Assembly (NCBI GenBank): GCA_012728335.1
Contig: JAAYFG010000122.1
Coordinates: 1 to 44,440 of the forward strand
DNA: 44,440 nucleotides
Source of the DNA: Tissierellia bacterium
GTDB taxonomy: Bacteria > Bacillota > Clostridia > Tissierellales > Peptoniphilaceae
Reading direction: 5' to 3'
Shown: piece by piece, positions 33,068 through 42,101 of the stretch
Position numbering within the stretch: the stretch's first letter is position 1
Layout: each line of letters starts with the position of its first letter
Position numbers and translations under genes: made by a program
Notes under the pieces: model-generated
Seen by the model: the letters and a program-made list of their open reading frames with translations, nothing else
Told to the model about the DNA's origin: nothing
The model's database searches: none

Positions 33068-33805
33068 CTACTTAGGAACTATGGCAAAACAACGTGCTGG
33101 GAATCCACTTCCACCTAATACTTTAGGGAAAGTACAGAATATTAGCCCTCCTTTTGGTGGGCATTTATGTATATTTGTCAGTAGTTCTATTTGAATTCTA
33201 TCTTGTTCAAGGATATAGCGTTCCACTTCATAGTCAGTTAAACCTGAACTAATAGGAGACTCTGTATCTGAAGGTTCATGGCCAATAGCACCTATATTTC
33301 TTTCTTCAACTAATAGTTTAAGTGCTTCTAATCCCCAACCTGGGAAGTTTCTATTTCCTTCTTCATCAAAATTATCCATTGTTTCTGGATCTCTCATTCA
33401 CCAACCACTTTGAAATACTACAAAAGCTCCATCAGGAATCTTGCGATGTACTTCTTCCCAATCCAATATGTCTTGAGCAGTTAATACATAATTGTCATTT
33501 TTCTTTACTTCATCAGTCTTATCGATTACACAAAGTGGATATACCATTTCTTTAACTTCGATTTGATCGAGTGTACGGGATCCTTTGACCATGTGTGATG
33601 GCGCATCAACATGGGTTCCATATTGACCTACAACGGTATATGCAAAAGCTGCAAAAATAGAATTGTCTAAATTCATTTTTTCCTCAACAGTTAATGCATC
33701 CCAACCAATCCAGTGGGGAGTATAAGGTGATAGAGTATGTGTAAGTTCTACCCAATCGTAATTATCTTTCAAGTTTGATAGAATGTCCCATAATTCATAT
33801 TTCAT
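33068..33805 (-). pseudogene. Cyclase-family hydrolase interrupted by one in-frame TGA
   Basis: The two parts (33805-33401 and 33397-33068) are in the same frame, separated only by TGA at 33400-33398. Together they give a full-length (about 245 residues) metal-dependent cyclase-family hydrolase, related to kynurenine formamidase: QYGTHVDAPSHMVKGSRTLDQI, VVFQSGW just before the stop, FPGWGLEALKLLVEERNIGAIGHEPSDT, and TFPKVLGGSGFPARCFAIVP. In relatives the stop position is usually serine (WSKRW-type block), so TCA to TGA is a one-base change. Everything else is intact. The most likely reading is a recent nonsense mutation; recoding is considered in the findings. Start choice (33805 or 33811) is uncertain. 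Confidence 0.8.
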
Positions 33806-33838
33806 AATCATCAAATCCTTTCTTTTAACATAAAGCAA

Positions 33839-34065
33839 TAGCTATCAATTATAAAACAAGTACATATTATATACAAAACCATATAGTATATTTTCATAAT
33901 TATAATGTACTAATTCTATTGTAAGTATATCATGGATACCCAATATTTAAGAAAAATTTTATAAATAGTGAAAATTTGGCAAATAAAATTGAACCAATTT
34001 AGATGTATATGATAAAATAAGTGTAATTTAGTACTAAAATATTAATTTTTTGTGAGGAGAAATAA
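33839..34065. other. AT-rich intergenic region
   Basis: There is no coding sequence here. A weak promoter for the next gene may be TTGAAC (33989-33994) with TAAAAT (34013-34018). No other structure is seen. Confidence 0.5.
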
Positions 34066-34764
34066 ATGGATAAGTATATAGTAGCAATCGGTGGTGGAGA
34101 AATAAAAAATGGTGATACTGATAAGATAAATGAATATATAGTGTCGCTATCTAAATCTGAAAGACCTAAATTACTTTTCATTCCCACTGCAAGTAATGAT
34201 GCAATTAGATATATTGAGAGCGTAGAAGAACACTTTAGAAATTTAGGATGTGAAGTGAGTTCACTGTGTCTATATGATGAGTATTTAGACACTAAATCCA
34301 TTAAAAAGAGAATTATGAGTTCTGATATTATCTATATTGGTGGTGGGAATACTATTACTATGCTAGAAAAATGGAGAGAATATGGGGTAGATAAGTATTT
34401 GAAAGATGCATATGAAAGTGGTGTTATCATGTCTGGACTTAGCGCAGGTTCTATTTGCTGGTTTACATACGGACACAGTGACAGTAATCGATTTACTAAC
34501 CCCGATTTCAATTGGGACTATGTTAGAGCATATGGGCTGGGCTTAATCGAAGGAGCTCATTGTCCACATTATAATGAACCGGGAAGAGAACAATTCGACA
34601 TAATGATGGAAAATGAAGAAGAATTACTTGGAATAGCAGTAGAAGATGGCGCAGCAGTCGTTTATAAAAATGATGAAATGTATGTAATTAGGGAAACTGA
34701 AGACAAAAAAGCATATAAATTTTATAGAGAAGATGATATTTTATTAAAGGAAGAGCTTATTTAA
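34066..34764 (+). CDS. Peptidase E-like (S51 family) protein
   Basis: This 232-residue protein has the class-I amidotransferase-like fold of peptidase E: IGGGEI at the start, IYIGGGNTITMLEKWRE, and the nucleophile elbow MSGLSAGSICWF with the catalytic Ser. The downstream EGAHCPHYNEPGRE supplies the His. Peptidase E of enteric bacteria cleaves Asp-Xaa dipeptides; members in Firmicutes are less well characterised. GAGGAG precedes the ATG. Single gene; its terminator overlaps the stop codon. Confidence 0.9.
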   Translation: MDKYIVAIGGGEIKNGDTDKINEYIVSLSKSERPKLLFIPTASNDAIRYIESVEEHFRNLGCEVSSLCLYDEYLDTKSIKKRIMSSDIIYIGGGNTITMLEKWREYGVDKYLKDAYESGVIMSGLSAGSICWFTYGHSDSNRFTNPDFNWDYVRAYGLGLIEGAHCPHYNEPGREQFDIMMENEEELLGIAVEDGAAVVYKNDEMYVIRETEDKKAYKFYREDDILLKEELI

Positions 34765-34775
34765 GCTCTTTTTTC
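34751..34775 (+). terminator. Terminator overlapping the peptidase E-like stop codon
   Basis: AAGAGCTT (34751-34758) pairs with AAGCTCTT (34763-34770) and is followed by T's. The gene's TAA lies in the loop. Confidence 0.88.
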
Positions 34776-35039
34776 TGTCTTATGAGAATTTTTTAGTGAT
34801 AATAGCGTTGAAGTATGGAAATATTAGATTTATGTGGTATAGTAATTGAGAATGTGGTATTTACTCAATGGTGAAATATATTTTAAATTAAAGGTAATAT
34901 ACTGAAAATATATGCATATATAGAAGAAAAAACTAAATATGACAATATATTTTCTTGATTATTAATTAAAAGTGTGATACCTTTATCATAAATTTGTAAA
35001 AAGTTGAGAATGTAAAATTAATGTTGGGGTGATATTGTT

Positions 35040-37115
35040 TTGGCTAAAAATTTAGTTGTGGTGGAGTCACCTACTAAAGCAAAGACTATTAAAAAAATGC
35101 TAGGTAGCAATTATAAAGTTCTAGCTACGGTTGGACACGTTAGAGATTTGCCTAAAAGTACTTTAGGAATAGATATAGAGAATAATTATGAGCCTAAATA
35201 CATAAATATACGTGGAAAAGGCGATGTTATAAAAGAATTAAAAAAAGAAGCTAAAAAAGCTGATAACATATATTTGGCAACTGACCCGGATAGAGAAGGA
35301 GAGGCTATTTCATGGCATCTTGCGTTTTTATTTGGTTTAGATGAACACAGCAAAAACAGAGTAGTTTTTAATGAAATTACGAAGAATGCTGTAAAAAAGT
35401 CTATTAAAGAACCTAGAGCAATTGACTTAGATTTAGTTGATGCACAACAGGGAAGAAGAGTTGTCGATAGACTTATGGGATATAAGATATCTCCATTGCT
35501 GTGGAAGAAAATCAAAAGTGGACTTTCTGCAGGTAGAGTTCAATCTGCAGTTGTTAAATTAATCTGTGATAGAGAAGAAGAAATTGCAAACTTTATTCCA
35601 GAAGAGTACTGGACCATAGATGCGGATTTAAAAAATGGACGAAAAGGATTTAATGCTAAGTATTATGGAGTTTTAGAAGGTTCAAAAGAGAAAAAAGTAG
35701 AATTAAAGAATGCAGATGAAGCTGACAATGTTGAAAAGAGCATCGATAAAGATTCTTTCGTAGTAAGGGATATAAAAGAGGGAACTAGAACTAGAAAGCC
35801 TAAAGCTCCTTTTACCACGAGTACATTACAACAAGAGGCTTCGAAATACCTTAATTTCCAAAGTAGAAAGACTATGAGAGTAGCACAAGAACTATACGAG
35901 GGTATATCTATAGGGAAAAAAGGAACAGTAGGACTTATAACTTATATGAGAACCGACTCTGTAAGGGTAAGTGAAGAAGCAAAAAATGAAGCAGGCAAGT
36001 ATATAGTAGCCACATATGGTAAGGAATATGTCAATTTAAACCACTCATACGGGACTAAGAAGAACATTCAAGACGCTCATGAGTGTATTAGACCAACTGA
36101 TATATATAACTCACCTGAAGCGATTAGAGAGCATTTAAGCAGTGACCAATATAAGCTTTATAAATTGATTTGGGATAAATTTGTTACTTCTCTTATGAGT
36201 TCAGCTAAATTTGAAACTATGGCAGTTTCGATTCATTCAAATGATCAGGTGTTTAAGTCCACTGGTTCTAGAGTACTGTTTGACGGTTTCTTAGTCTTGA
36301 AAAGAAAAGGCGATGAACTAGACAGTGAACAAGATTTACCTAAGTTTGAAATAGGTCAAAACACTAAATTTGTTAAATTGAATAAAGAGCAACACTTTAC
36401 TAAACCTATTGCAAGATTTACAGAAGCAAGTCTTATAAAACAGCTAGAAGAATTAGGAATTGGTAGACCGAGTACTTATGCTCCGACAATTTCAACAATT
36501 TTAGCTAGAAACTATGTTGAGAGAGAAGATAAGAGATTTATACCGACAGAATTAGGACAGACTGTTAACAGCCTTTTAAATCAATATTTTGGAGAACTGA
36601 TAAATGAGGAATTTACTGCTCAAATGGAAGACAGCTTAGATGCGGTAGAAGCTGGAGAACTGGAGTGGAAGAAAGCAGTTGACGATTTTTATAAAATTCT
36701 AGAGAAAGACTTGATCGTTGCAGAAAAAGAAATAGAAAAAATTGAGATAAGAGATGAAGAGACAGATATTATCTGTGATAAATGTGGAAGAAACATGGTT
36801 ATAAAAATGGGTAAATTTGGTAAGTTTTTAGCTTGTCCAGGGTTTCCAGAATGCAGAAACACAATGCCTCTTATTGAAAAAATAGGGGTAAAATGCCCTA
36901 AATGCGATGGGGAAATAATCGTAAAGAGGACAAAAAAAGGAAGAGTTTTCTACGGATGTAGCAATTATCCTGAATGTGATTTTGTCTCTTGGCAAAAACC
37001 AGTTGATAAAGCTTGTCCAGAATGTGAGAGCATAATGACAGAAGTTAATAATCGAAGAGGAAAACTTCTAAAATGTAGTAATTCTGAATGTGGATATAAC
37101 GAAAAAGTAGAATAA
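35040..37115 (+). CDS. topA: DNA topoisomerase I (type IA)
   Basis: This 691-residue enzyme relaxes negative supercoils. The Toprim domain starts LVVVESPTKAKTIKKMLG and includes TDPDREGEAISWHL; the catalytic tyrosine is in GLITYMRTDSVRVS (about residue 300), with the IGRPSTYAPTI block later. Three C-terminal zinc ribbons follow, beginning CDKCGRNM, CPKCDGEI and CPECESIM. Translation starts at TTG 35040, eight bases after GGGGTGA. In many Firmicutes topA directly follows dprA; here almost 10 kb of accessory genes separate them. A terminator follows. Confidence 0.97.
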   Translation: MAKNLVVVESPTKAKTIKKMLGSNYKVLATVGHVRDLPKSTLGIDIENNYEPKYINIRGKGDVIKELKKEAKKADNIYLATDPDREGEAISWHLAFLFGLDEHSKNRVVFNEITKNAVKKSIKEPRAIDLDLVDAQQGRRVVDRLMGYKISPLLWKKIKSGLSAGRVQSAVVKLICDREEEIANFIPEEYWTIDADLKNGRKGFNAKYYGVLEGSKEKKVELKNADEADNVEKSIDKDSFVVRDIKEGTRTRKPKAPFTTSTLQQEASKYLNFQSRKTMRVAQELYEGISIGKKGTVGLITYMRTDSVRVSEEAKNEAGKYIVATYGKEYVNLNHSYGTKKNIQDAHECIRPTDIYNSPEAIREHLSSDQYKLYKLIWDKFVTSLMSSAKFETMAVSIHSNDQVFKSTGSRVLFDGFLVLKRKGDELDSEQDLPKFEIGQNTKFVKLNKEQHFTKPIARFTEASLIKQLEELGIGRPSTYAPTISTILARNYVEREDKRFIPTELGQTVNSLLNQYFGELINEEFTAQMEDSLDAVEAGELEWKKAVDDFYKILEKDLIVAEKEIEKIEIRDEETDIICDKCGRNMVIKMGKFGKFLACPGFPECRNTMPLIEKIGVKCPKCDGEIIVKRTKKGRVFYGCSNYPECDFVSWQKPVDKACPECESIMTEVNNRRGKLLKCSNSECGYNEKVE

Positions 37116-37121
37116 TTTTAA

Positions 37122-37162
37122 AATGGCTATGATTAGAAACATCTAATTGTAGCCATTATTTT
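37122..37162 (+). terminator. Terminator of topA
   Basis: AATGGCTA (37122-37129) and ATTAGA pair with TCTAAT and TAGCCATT (37150-37157), leaving a short loop and a small internal mismatch; ATTTTA follows. Confidence 0.85.
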
Positions 37163-37224
37163 AACTCTAAGTAAAATAATATGAAAAAAGAAACTTTTTA
37201 TTAAAATTTGTGTTTTAAATAGAA

Positions 37225-37868
37225 AACGGTGGGTATATTTATAATACCAAAGTTGATGGAGATACCCTAGAGAAGTAACTTCAGATACAAAGGTAGTGGA
37301 ACTTGAAAACTACATCCAACAACTAGATTATAAATAATCACATTAAATTATAAAATGGTCTATAGATGGATACGATTAGCTGTGAGAAACACTAGCCCGG
37401 AAGTTCAAATTGGGTGACAAACTATTTCATGGAAATCGATTAGACTTTGATATATATAAATGTATTGGACTAAAGATCCAAAAAGATAGTTAATGATTTA
37501 GATTTAAGAGAATTAAATGTAGTAAGTAGAGAAGCATTCAATCAGATGTGAAATATGATTGATGTGGTGTTTGTTTATTTATGATTTTAACGACAAATCT
37601 TTTAAATTAGTATTTATTTAGAGTTTCGTCTTAAATTTAGAGTTGAATTTAAGAGTTACGATCTTTAGATGAAGATTAAATTATAGATTGGTGATAGTAT
37701 TTAACGGAGTGACATCTGTCAATCTTAGGTTAGTACGATTCCTAAGAAATTTAATTAAAGGAGAATGACGTGATAGAACCTAAAATAGATCGTTGGTGTA
37801 GTTATTCAAGTTTCATGAAATAAGAGTATTCGAACTCATTATTAAATTATTCGAATACTCTTTTTTTG
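37225..37868 (+). ncRNA. Candidate large structured non-coding RNA (about 640 nt)
   Basis: No credible coding frame exists between topA and recD2, but the region is full of local hairpins. Examples: GTTG/TGGA pairing with TCCA/CAAC (37252-37323) enclosing GTAGT/ACTAC; GTCTA and CGATT (37358-37377) with AATCG and TAGAC (37434-37445) enclosing GCTGTG-AGAAA-CACtAGC; TTGGA/TCCAA (37465-37481); TCAATCA/TGATTGA (37538-37562); CTTAAATT/AATTTAAG (37630-37653); ATCTT/AAGAT (37661-37676); AGATTG/CAATCT enclosing ACGGA/TCTGT (37685-37725); CTTAGG/CCTAAG (37724-37746). It lies after topA's own terminator and ends in a separate strong one (37822-37867), so an independent transcript is implied. Size and shape recall large RNAs such as ROOL, GOLLD or OLE, but I cannot match it to a class. 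The promoter is not clear. Confidence 0.55.
37822..37868 (+). terminator. Terminator of the candidate large RNA
   Basis: AAGAGTATTCGAA (37822-37834) pairs perfectly (13 bp) with TTCGAATACTCTT (37850-37862) around a 15-nt loop and is followed by T's to 37867. The T tract marks plus-strand transcription. Confidence 0.92.
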
Positions 37869-37928
37869 TTTAGTTTTATTGTTTATTTTATACATATGAT
37901 ATTGAATGAAGTATTTTTTATGTAGTTT

Positions 37929-37937
37929 TGATATAAT
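37929..37937 (+). promoter_or_regulatory. Extended -10 promoter of recD2
   Basis: TGATATAAT combines TGN with a perfect TATAAT, 20 bases upstream of the TTG start at 37958. The 5' leader would be very short. Confidence 0.65.
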
Positions 37938-37957
37938 AAGCTTTGCGAGGTGATAAA

Positions 37958-40177
37958 TTGATTGAGATAAGTGGTATAGTTGAAAACATTATCTTTTATA
38001 ATGAGCACAATCATTATTCTATAGCTTTATTAAAAACTGAAGATGGGAGTATAACCATAGTTGGACATATTCCATATATAAGTGTAGGCATGCCACTTAG
38101 TGCTGAAGGAGACATGATTTATCACGAAACTTATGGAGAACAGTTCAGTATTTCAAAAGTCAATATGGACATTGAAAGTGATGCAGCAACTATGAAACTA
38201 TATTTGAGCAGTGGTGCAATTGTTGGGATTGGACCTGTTATTGCTGAGCGTATTGTCAATGCTTTTGGAGATAAAACTTTAGACGTATTTAAAAATAGTC
38301 CGCAGCGATTAATGGAAGTGCAAGGGATAGGAAAGGCTACTTATGAGAAAATTATAGATTCTTTTGACTCTCAAGAAGGTCATCGAGATGTTTTAATAAA
38401 AATATCAGGATACGGAATTTCTATGAATTTAGCACAAAAACTGTATGATAATTACGGCGAACAAATTTTGCCTATCTTAGAGAATAATCCTTATGATGTA
38501 TTGGAAAATGTTTCTGGCTTTGGATTTAAAGTCATATATAATATTTCACTTAATGCATTTTTTGAAAAAGAAGACGACAATAGACTTGAAGCAGCTCTTG
38601 CATATGTATTGAGCTTATCACTAAATGAAGGTCATAGTTATTTGCCTAAAGATGTATTGCTTAGAAAGACTTCAGAACTGTTGGGTATCGGAACTGAAAG
38701 TTTGGAGCCACTTCTGGATAGACTTGCAATGAATAAAAACGTCCATATTCTAATAGATGAGGGTGAAGTAATATGCTACAATATGTCAGCTCATATTGCT
38801 GAAAACTACATTGCAAATAGAGTTATAGAAATATCTAAATTTGCTGGAGAAATGGATAGGATAAATATCGATGAAAGAATTGAACAGATAGAAAAAATAG
38901 ATGGAATAGCTTTTGGAGAAGAGCAGAAAACTGCCATATATGAAACTTTTAATAATGGAAGTTTAATAATAACTGGTGGACCAGGAACAGGTAAAACTAC
39001 AACCTTAAATGCCATAATAAAAATTGGTGAAGCTTTGGGATACAAGATAAAACTTATTGCACCAACGGGGAGAGCTGCCAATAGGATGGCGGAGACGACC
39101 AATAGAGAAGCTCAAACGATTCACAGATTATTAGAATATCAATTTGCTGGTGACAGTATGGAATTTGCTCGTGATGAGGATAATCCTATTGAGGCAGACA
39201 TAGTAATCGTTGATGAGATGAGTATGGTAGATGTGAACTTATTTTTCAATTTACTGAAGGCTGTAAGTCAAGGCACTAGAATTGTAATGGTTGGTGATAC
39301 CGACCAATTGCCATCAGTAGGAGCTGGAAATGTACTCAGGGATTTAATAAGCTCTGAAGTCATAAAAGTGGTAACTCTAGATGTTATTTTTAGACAAGAC
39401 GAAGCAAGTGCGATAGTTTCAAATGCTCATAAAATTAATAAGGGTTCTTTTCCCATAGTAAATGAGAATGGGAGTGACTTTTTCATGTTCAAGAGCAATA
39501 GCCAAGAAGAAACACTAAAACTAATAGTTGAATTAGTCTCTAAACGACTTCCTAAGTTTTATGGATATGACCCAGTTAAAGACATACAAGTCCTAACTCC
39601 TATGAGAAAAGGTAAAGTAGGAGTCAATGATTTGAATATATTGCTACAAAAAAGTTTGAATAAGCCTTCTATTAACAAAGGCGAAATAGCCTACAAAGAT
39701 ACAGTATTTAGAGTTGGGGATAAAGTTATGCAAATTAAAAATAACTATCAATTAGAATGGACACAATACGATGAAGACAATAATGTCGTTGATATAGGAA
39801 TGGGAATATATAACGGTGATATAGGATATATTTCAAGTATTAATAATTATGATGATTCATTAGTGGTGATTTTTGATAATAAAAGAGTTGTATATGAACA
39901 AAAAGGGCTGGATGAATTGGCTCTTTCCTATGCTACTACTATTCACAAATCACAGGGAAGTGAGTTTCCAGTGGTAATTATGCCAATTCACTATGCGCCA
40001 CATATGTTACTTACTAGGAATCTATTATACACCGGTATTACTAGGGCAAAGTCATTAGTTGTCTTAGTAGGCGAAGAACGATTCTTGAGAATGATGATTC
40101 AAAATAATTATATAGCAGATAGATACTCAGGACTTGATAAAAAGATTAAGAATTTGAAAGATGTGTACGGAGAATAA
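37958..40177 (+). CDS. recD2: RecD2-type SF1 helicase
   Basis: This 739-residue ATP-dependent 5'-3' helicase acts in recombination or repair without RecBC. The N-terminal part has an OB-like start (EISGIVENIIFYNEHNHYSIALL) and tandem helix-hairpin-helix modules (GIGPVIAERIV, VQGIGKATYEKI, VSGFGFKVIY). The helicase core has Walker A GGPGTGKTT (about residue 340), Walker B IVDEMSMVD, VGDTDQLPSVGAG, and the C-terminal ATTIHKSQGSEFPVV. I start at TTG 37958 after GAGGTGA; an upstream TTG at 37943 has no site. It is followed directly by comF. Confidence 0.95.
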   Translation: MIEISGIVENIIFYNEHNHYSIALLKTEDGSITIVGHIPYISVGMPLSAEGDMIYHETYGEQFSISKVNMDIESDAATMKLYLSSGAIVGIGPVIAERIVNAFGDKTLDVFKNSPQRLMEVQGIGKATYEKIIDSFDSQEGHRDVLIKISGYGISMNLAQKLYDNYGEQILPILENNPYDVLENVSGFGFKVIYNISLNAFFEKEDDNRLEAALAYVLSLSLNEGHSYLPKDVLLRKTSELLGIGTESLEPLLDRLAMNKNVHILIDEGEVICYNMSAHIAENYIANRVIEISKFAGEMDRINIDERIEQIEKIDGIAFGEEQKTAIYETFNNGSLIITGGPGTGKTTTLNAIIKIGEALGYKIKLIAPTGRAANRMAETTNREAQTIHRLLEYQFAGDSMEFARDEDNPIEADIVIVDEMSMVDVNLFFNLLKAVSQGTRIVMVGDTDQLPSVGAGNVLRDLISSEVIKVVTLDVIFRQDEASAIVSNAHKINKGSFPIVNENGSDFFMFKSNSQEETLKLIVELVSKRLPKFYGYDPVKDIQVLTPMRKGKVGVNDLNILLQKSLNKPSINKGEIAYKDTVFRVGDKVMQIKNNYQLEWTQYDEDNNVVDIGMGIYNGDIGYISSINNYDDSLVVIFDNKRVVYEQKGLDELALSYATTIHKSQGSEFPVVIMPIHYAPHMLLTRNLLYTGITRAKSLVVLVGEERFLRMMIQNNYIADRYSGLDKKIKNLKDVYGE

Positions 40178-40178
40178 G

Positions 40179-40838
40179 ATGGGAATACTAGAAAGCTTTT
40201 GCAAATTTATATACGATGATGACGAAATATGCTATGGGTGTGGAAGTAAAACAGAAAACAGAAATCATATTTGCTCATCTTGTCGCTCATGTATCGAATA
40301 TGTAGAAAACAATAATACTAATAGGGTTAAATACATAGATGAAATGTATTCAGTAGCCTATTACAATGGCTTGTTAAGGGAATTAATACATAAGTATAAA
40401 TATGAAAAGGCAAGTTACTTATCTAATTTTTTTGGGGAGTTATTAGTAGAGTTTTTGCTAGAAAAACAGATTATTTCTAGGATTGACGAAATTTATTACG
40501 TGCCTACTTATAAATCTGTAGAGGCAAATAGGGCATATAATCAGTGTAGATTGATTGCAAATTATTTAGGAGAAGTACTGGATGTTAAAGTTGATGATGG
40601 AAATCTATACAAAAGTGGAAACACTTATGACCAAATTGATTTAAGTGGTAAAGAGCGAAGAGAAAATTTGAAGGATGTTTTTTCAGTTAAGGATAAACAC
40701 TTAATTAAAGGGAAAAACATACTTTTAATAGACGATATAATAACTACTGGAACTACTTTGGAAAGATGTGGAGAAACATTAAAAAAGAGTGGATGTAGCG
40801 AGATTATAGGTCTCAGCATTACAACCACTCATCATTAG
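40179..40838 (+). CDS. comF: ComF family phosphoribosyltransferase-like protein
   Basis: This 219-residue protein has an N-terminal zinc-finger-like cysteine set (C18, C21, C32, C35 in the CYGCGSK...HICSSC region) and a PRTase domain with the signature ILLIDDIITTGTTL. The segment VPTYKSVEANRAYNQ is in the usual ComF block. ComF takes part in DNA uptake in competent bacteria. I start at ATG 40179, two bases after the recD2 stop, with CGGAG upstream. Its 3' end overlaps the convergent membrane-protein gene by 20 bases. Confidence 0.93.
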   Translation: MGILESFCKFIYDDDEICYGCGSKTENRNHICSSCRSCIEYVENNNTNRVKYIDEMYSVAYYNGLLRELIHKYKYEKASYLSNFFGELLVEFLLEKQIISRIDEIYYVPTYKSVEANRAYNQCRLIANYLGEVLDVKVDDGNLYKSGNTYDQIDLSGKERRENLKDVFSVKDKHLIKGKNILLIDDIITTGTTLERCGETLKKSGCSEIIGLSITTTHH

Positions 40839-41751
40839 ACAAAAACTCCTCTATGAATGAATATTCTCTTTTATGTCCATTTTCGTCTTGCATTTTTAAA
40901 TTAGTAAGAGTTGCATTTATTTGTCCGCCTAATATGATGACTATTCCAAGTATGAAAAGCCAGAATAATAGGATGATTACTCCTCCCAGTGAACCATAAA
41001 GGGAAAACTTATCAAATCTAGAAATATATAGATCAAATAACTTTGTAGAAGCATAAACTGAAATGGTAGAAAACAGTGCTCCAGGTATAATTTCACTTAA
41101 TCTGACATTCATTCTATTCTTTTTGGAAATGCTAAACCAGTAAAATAGAGTGAAGACGATTACGGCGTAACTGATAAGCACAATAGGTCTTAAAATTCTT
41201 AATGCTGTCCCATAGTATTTCAAAATACGTAATTCTTCGAATAGCTTTATTCCAATTTTAGATCCTAGTATCATTCCAGAGAAAAATACTATAATAAGTA
41301 CTATAAGTGCAAGAGTAAATATGAATGAAATAATTCTTCGAATGATATAAGGCCTTTTACTCTTTTCATCATAAGATTTCTCTATTAGTTTAATAAGCTT
41401 ATTTACACCACTTGAAGCGGTCCAAAGACCACCGATTGCAGCAACTGATAATAGTCCCTGTGAAGAGTCTATAGCAATTTGAGAAATAAATGGCACTAAA
41501 TATTTATTTACGTCTTCGGGTAAAAAAGCCAATGCGCTAATAATCATGTCTCTATTTACAAATTTAGTAAATTGTATTAAATTCAGTAGCGCTATCATAA
41601 ATGGGAAAAGTGACAATGTTAGGAAAAACGCCATTTGAGCACCACCACCCATAGTTTCTTCATGAGTAAATCTATATATTACTTGATCTAAAAATCGAAC
41701 AAGTTTATTGTCTTTGATACTGTTTAAAAAGCTATTAATTCTCTTAGTCAT
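40819..41751 (-). CDS. YihY/BrkB family membrane protein
   Basis: This 310-residue membrane protein has about six helices and the family's N-terminal block RFTHEETMGGGAQMAFFLTLSLFPFMIALL. Later marks are AIGGLWTASSGVNKLIKLIEKSYDE and the GGVIILLFWLFILGIVIILGGQINA end. Formerly labelled ribonuclease BN, the family is now regarded as membrane proteins of unclear role, possibly transporters. Three ATGs (41760, 41757, 41751) are possible; AAAGG spacing favours 41751. It overlaps comF at the 3' ends. Confidence 0.92.
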   Translation of the reverse strand: MTKRINSFLNSIKDNKLVRFLDQVIYRFTHEETMGGGAQMAFFLTLSLFPFMIALLNLIQFTKFVNRDMIISALAFLPEDVNKYLVPFISQIAIDSSQGLLSVAAIGGLWTASSGVNKLIKLIEKSYDEKSKRPYIIRRIISFIFTLALIVLIIVFFSGMILGSKIGIKLFEELRILKYYGTALRILRPIVLISYAVIVFTLFYWFSISKKNRMNVRLSEIIPGALFSTISVYASTKLFDLYISRFDKFSLYGSLGGVIILLFWLFILGIVIILGGQINATLTNLKMQDENGHKREYSFIEEFLSNDEWL

Positions 41752-41829
41752 AGGCATCATCCTTTCAAAGATATTATAATTATATCAGATAAGGTATAAT
41801 TTACCATTATAAAATAGGTAAAGATGAAT

Positions 41830-41858
41830 TTGACAATTCTAATATTGTATATTATAAT
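41830..41858 (+). promoter_or_regulatory. Sigma-A-type promoter of metG
   Basis: TTGACA (41830-41835) and TATAAT (41853-41858) are perfect consensus hexamers with a 17-bp spacer. The transcript would start near 41865. Confidence 0.92.
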
Positions 41859-41879
41859 GTAATGCAAATATGTAAAAAT

Positions 41880-42081
41880 TATATGGAACGAGTAGTATTA
41901 TTTTTTGATTATAGAGAGTTGGGTTGCTGGAAGCCAATATCAGAAGTAGTATGAATATGACTCCATTTTTTCTTTTAAGACGTTATCCCCGTTATAGGAT
42001 ATTGAGTGATCTATTATTTAGATAATTAGAGTGGAACCGCGGAAATCCTTCGTCTCTTACAAGAGATGGTAGGTTTTTTTT
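41880..42081 (+). promoter_or_regulatory. T-box riboswitch, specifier AUG (Met)
   Basis: The T-box signature AGAGTGGAACCGCGG is at 42028-42042. Stem I contains AGAGAGTTGGGTTGCTGG and the specifier ATG at 41957-41959 followed by ACTCC. The terminator is the hairpin from 42047 ending in a T run at 42074-42081. The specifier agrees with the downstream methionyl-tRNA synthetase, so uncharged tRNA-Met should relieve termination. Confidence 0.95.
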
Positions 42082-42101
42082 ATTTTAGAGGAGGTATTAT
42101 T

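Noticed and set aside
33374-33400. SECIS element after the TGA in the cyclase gene
   Set aside because: The hairpin is only 5 bp with loop GAAACAA and lacks the conserved bulge and loop features; too weak to claim selenocysteine.
37163-37868. RNase P RNA, tmRNA or 6S RNA as identity of the structured region
   Set aside because: The conserved RNase P core, the tmRNA tRNA-like end and its tag frame, and the 6S bubble layout were looked for and not found.
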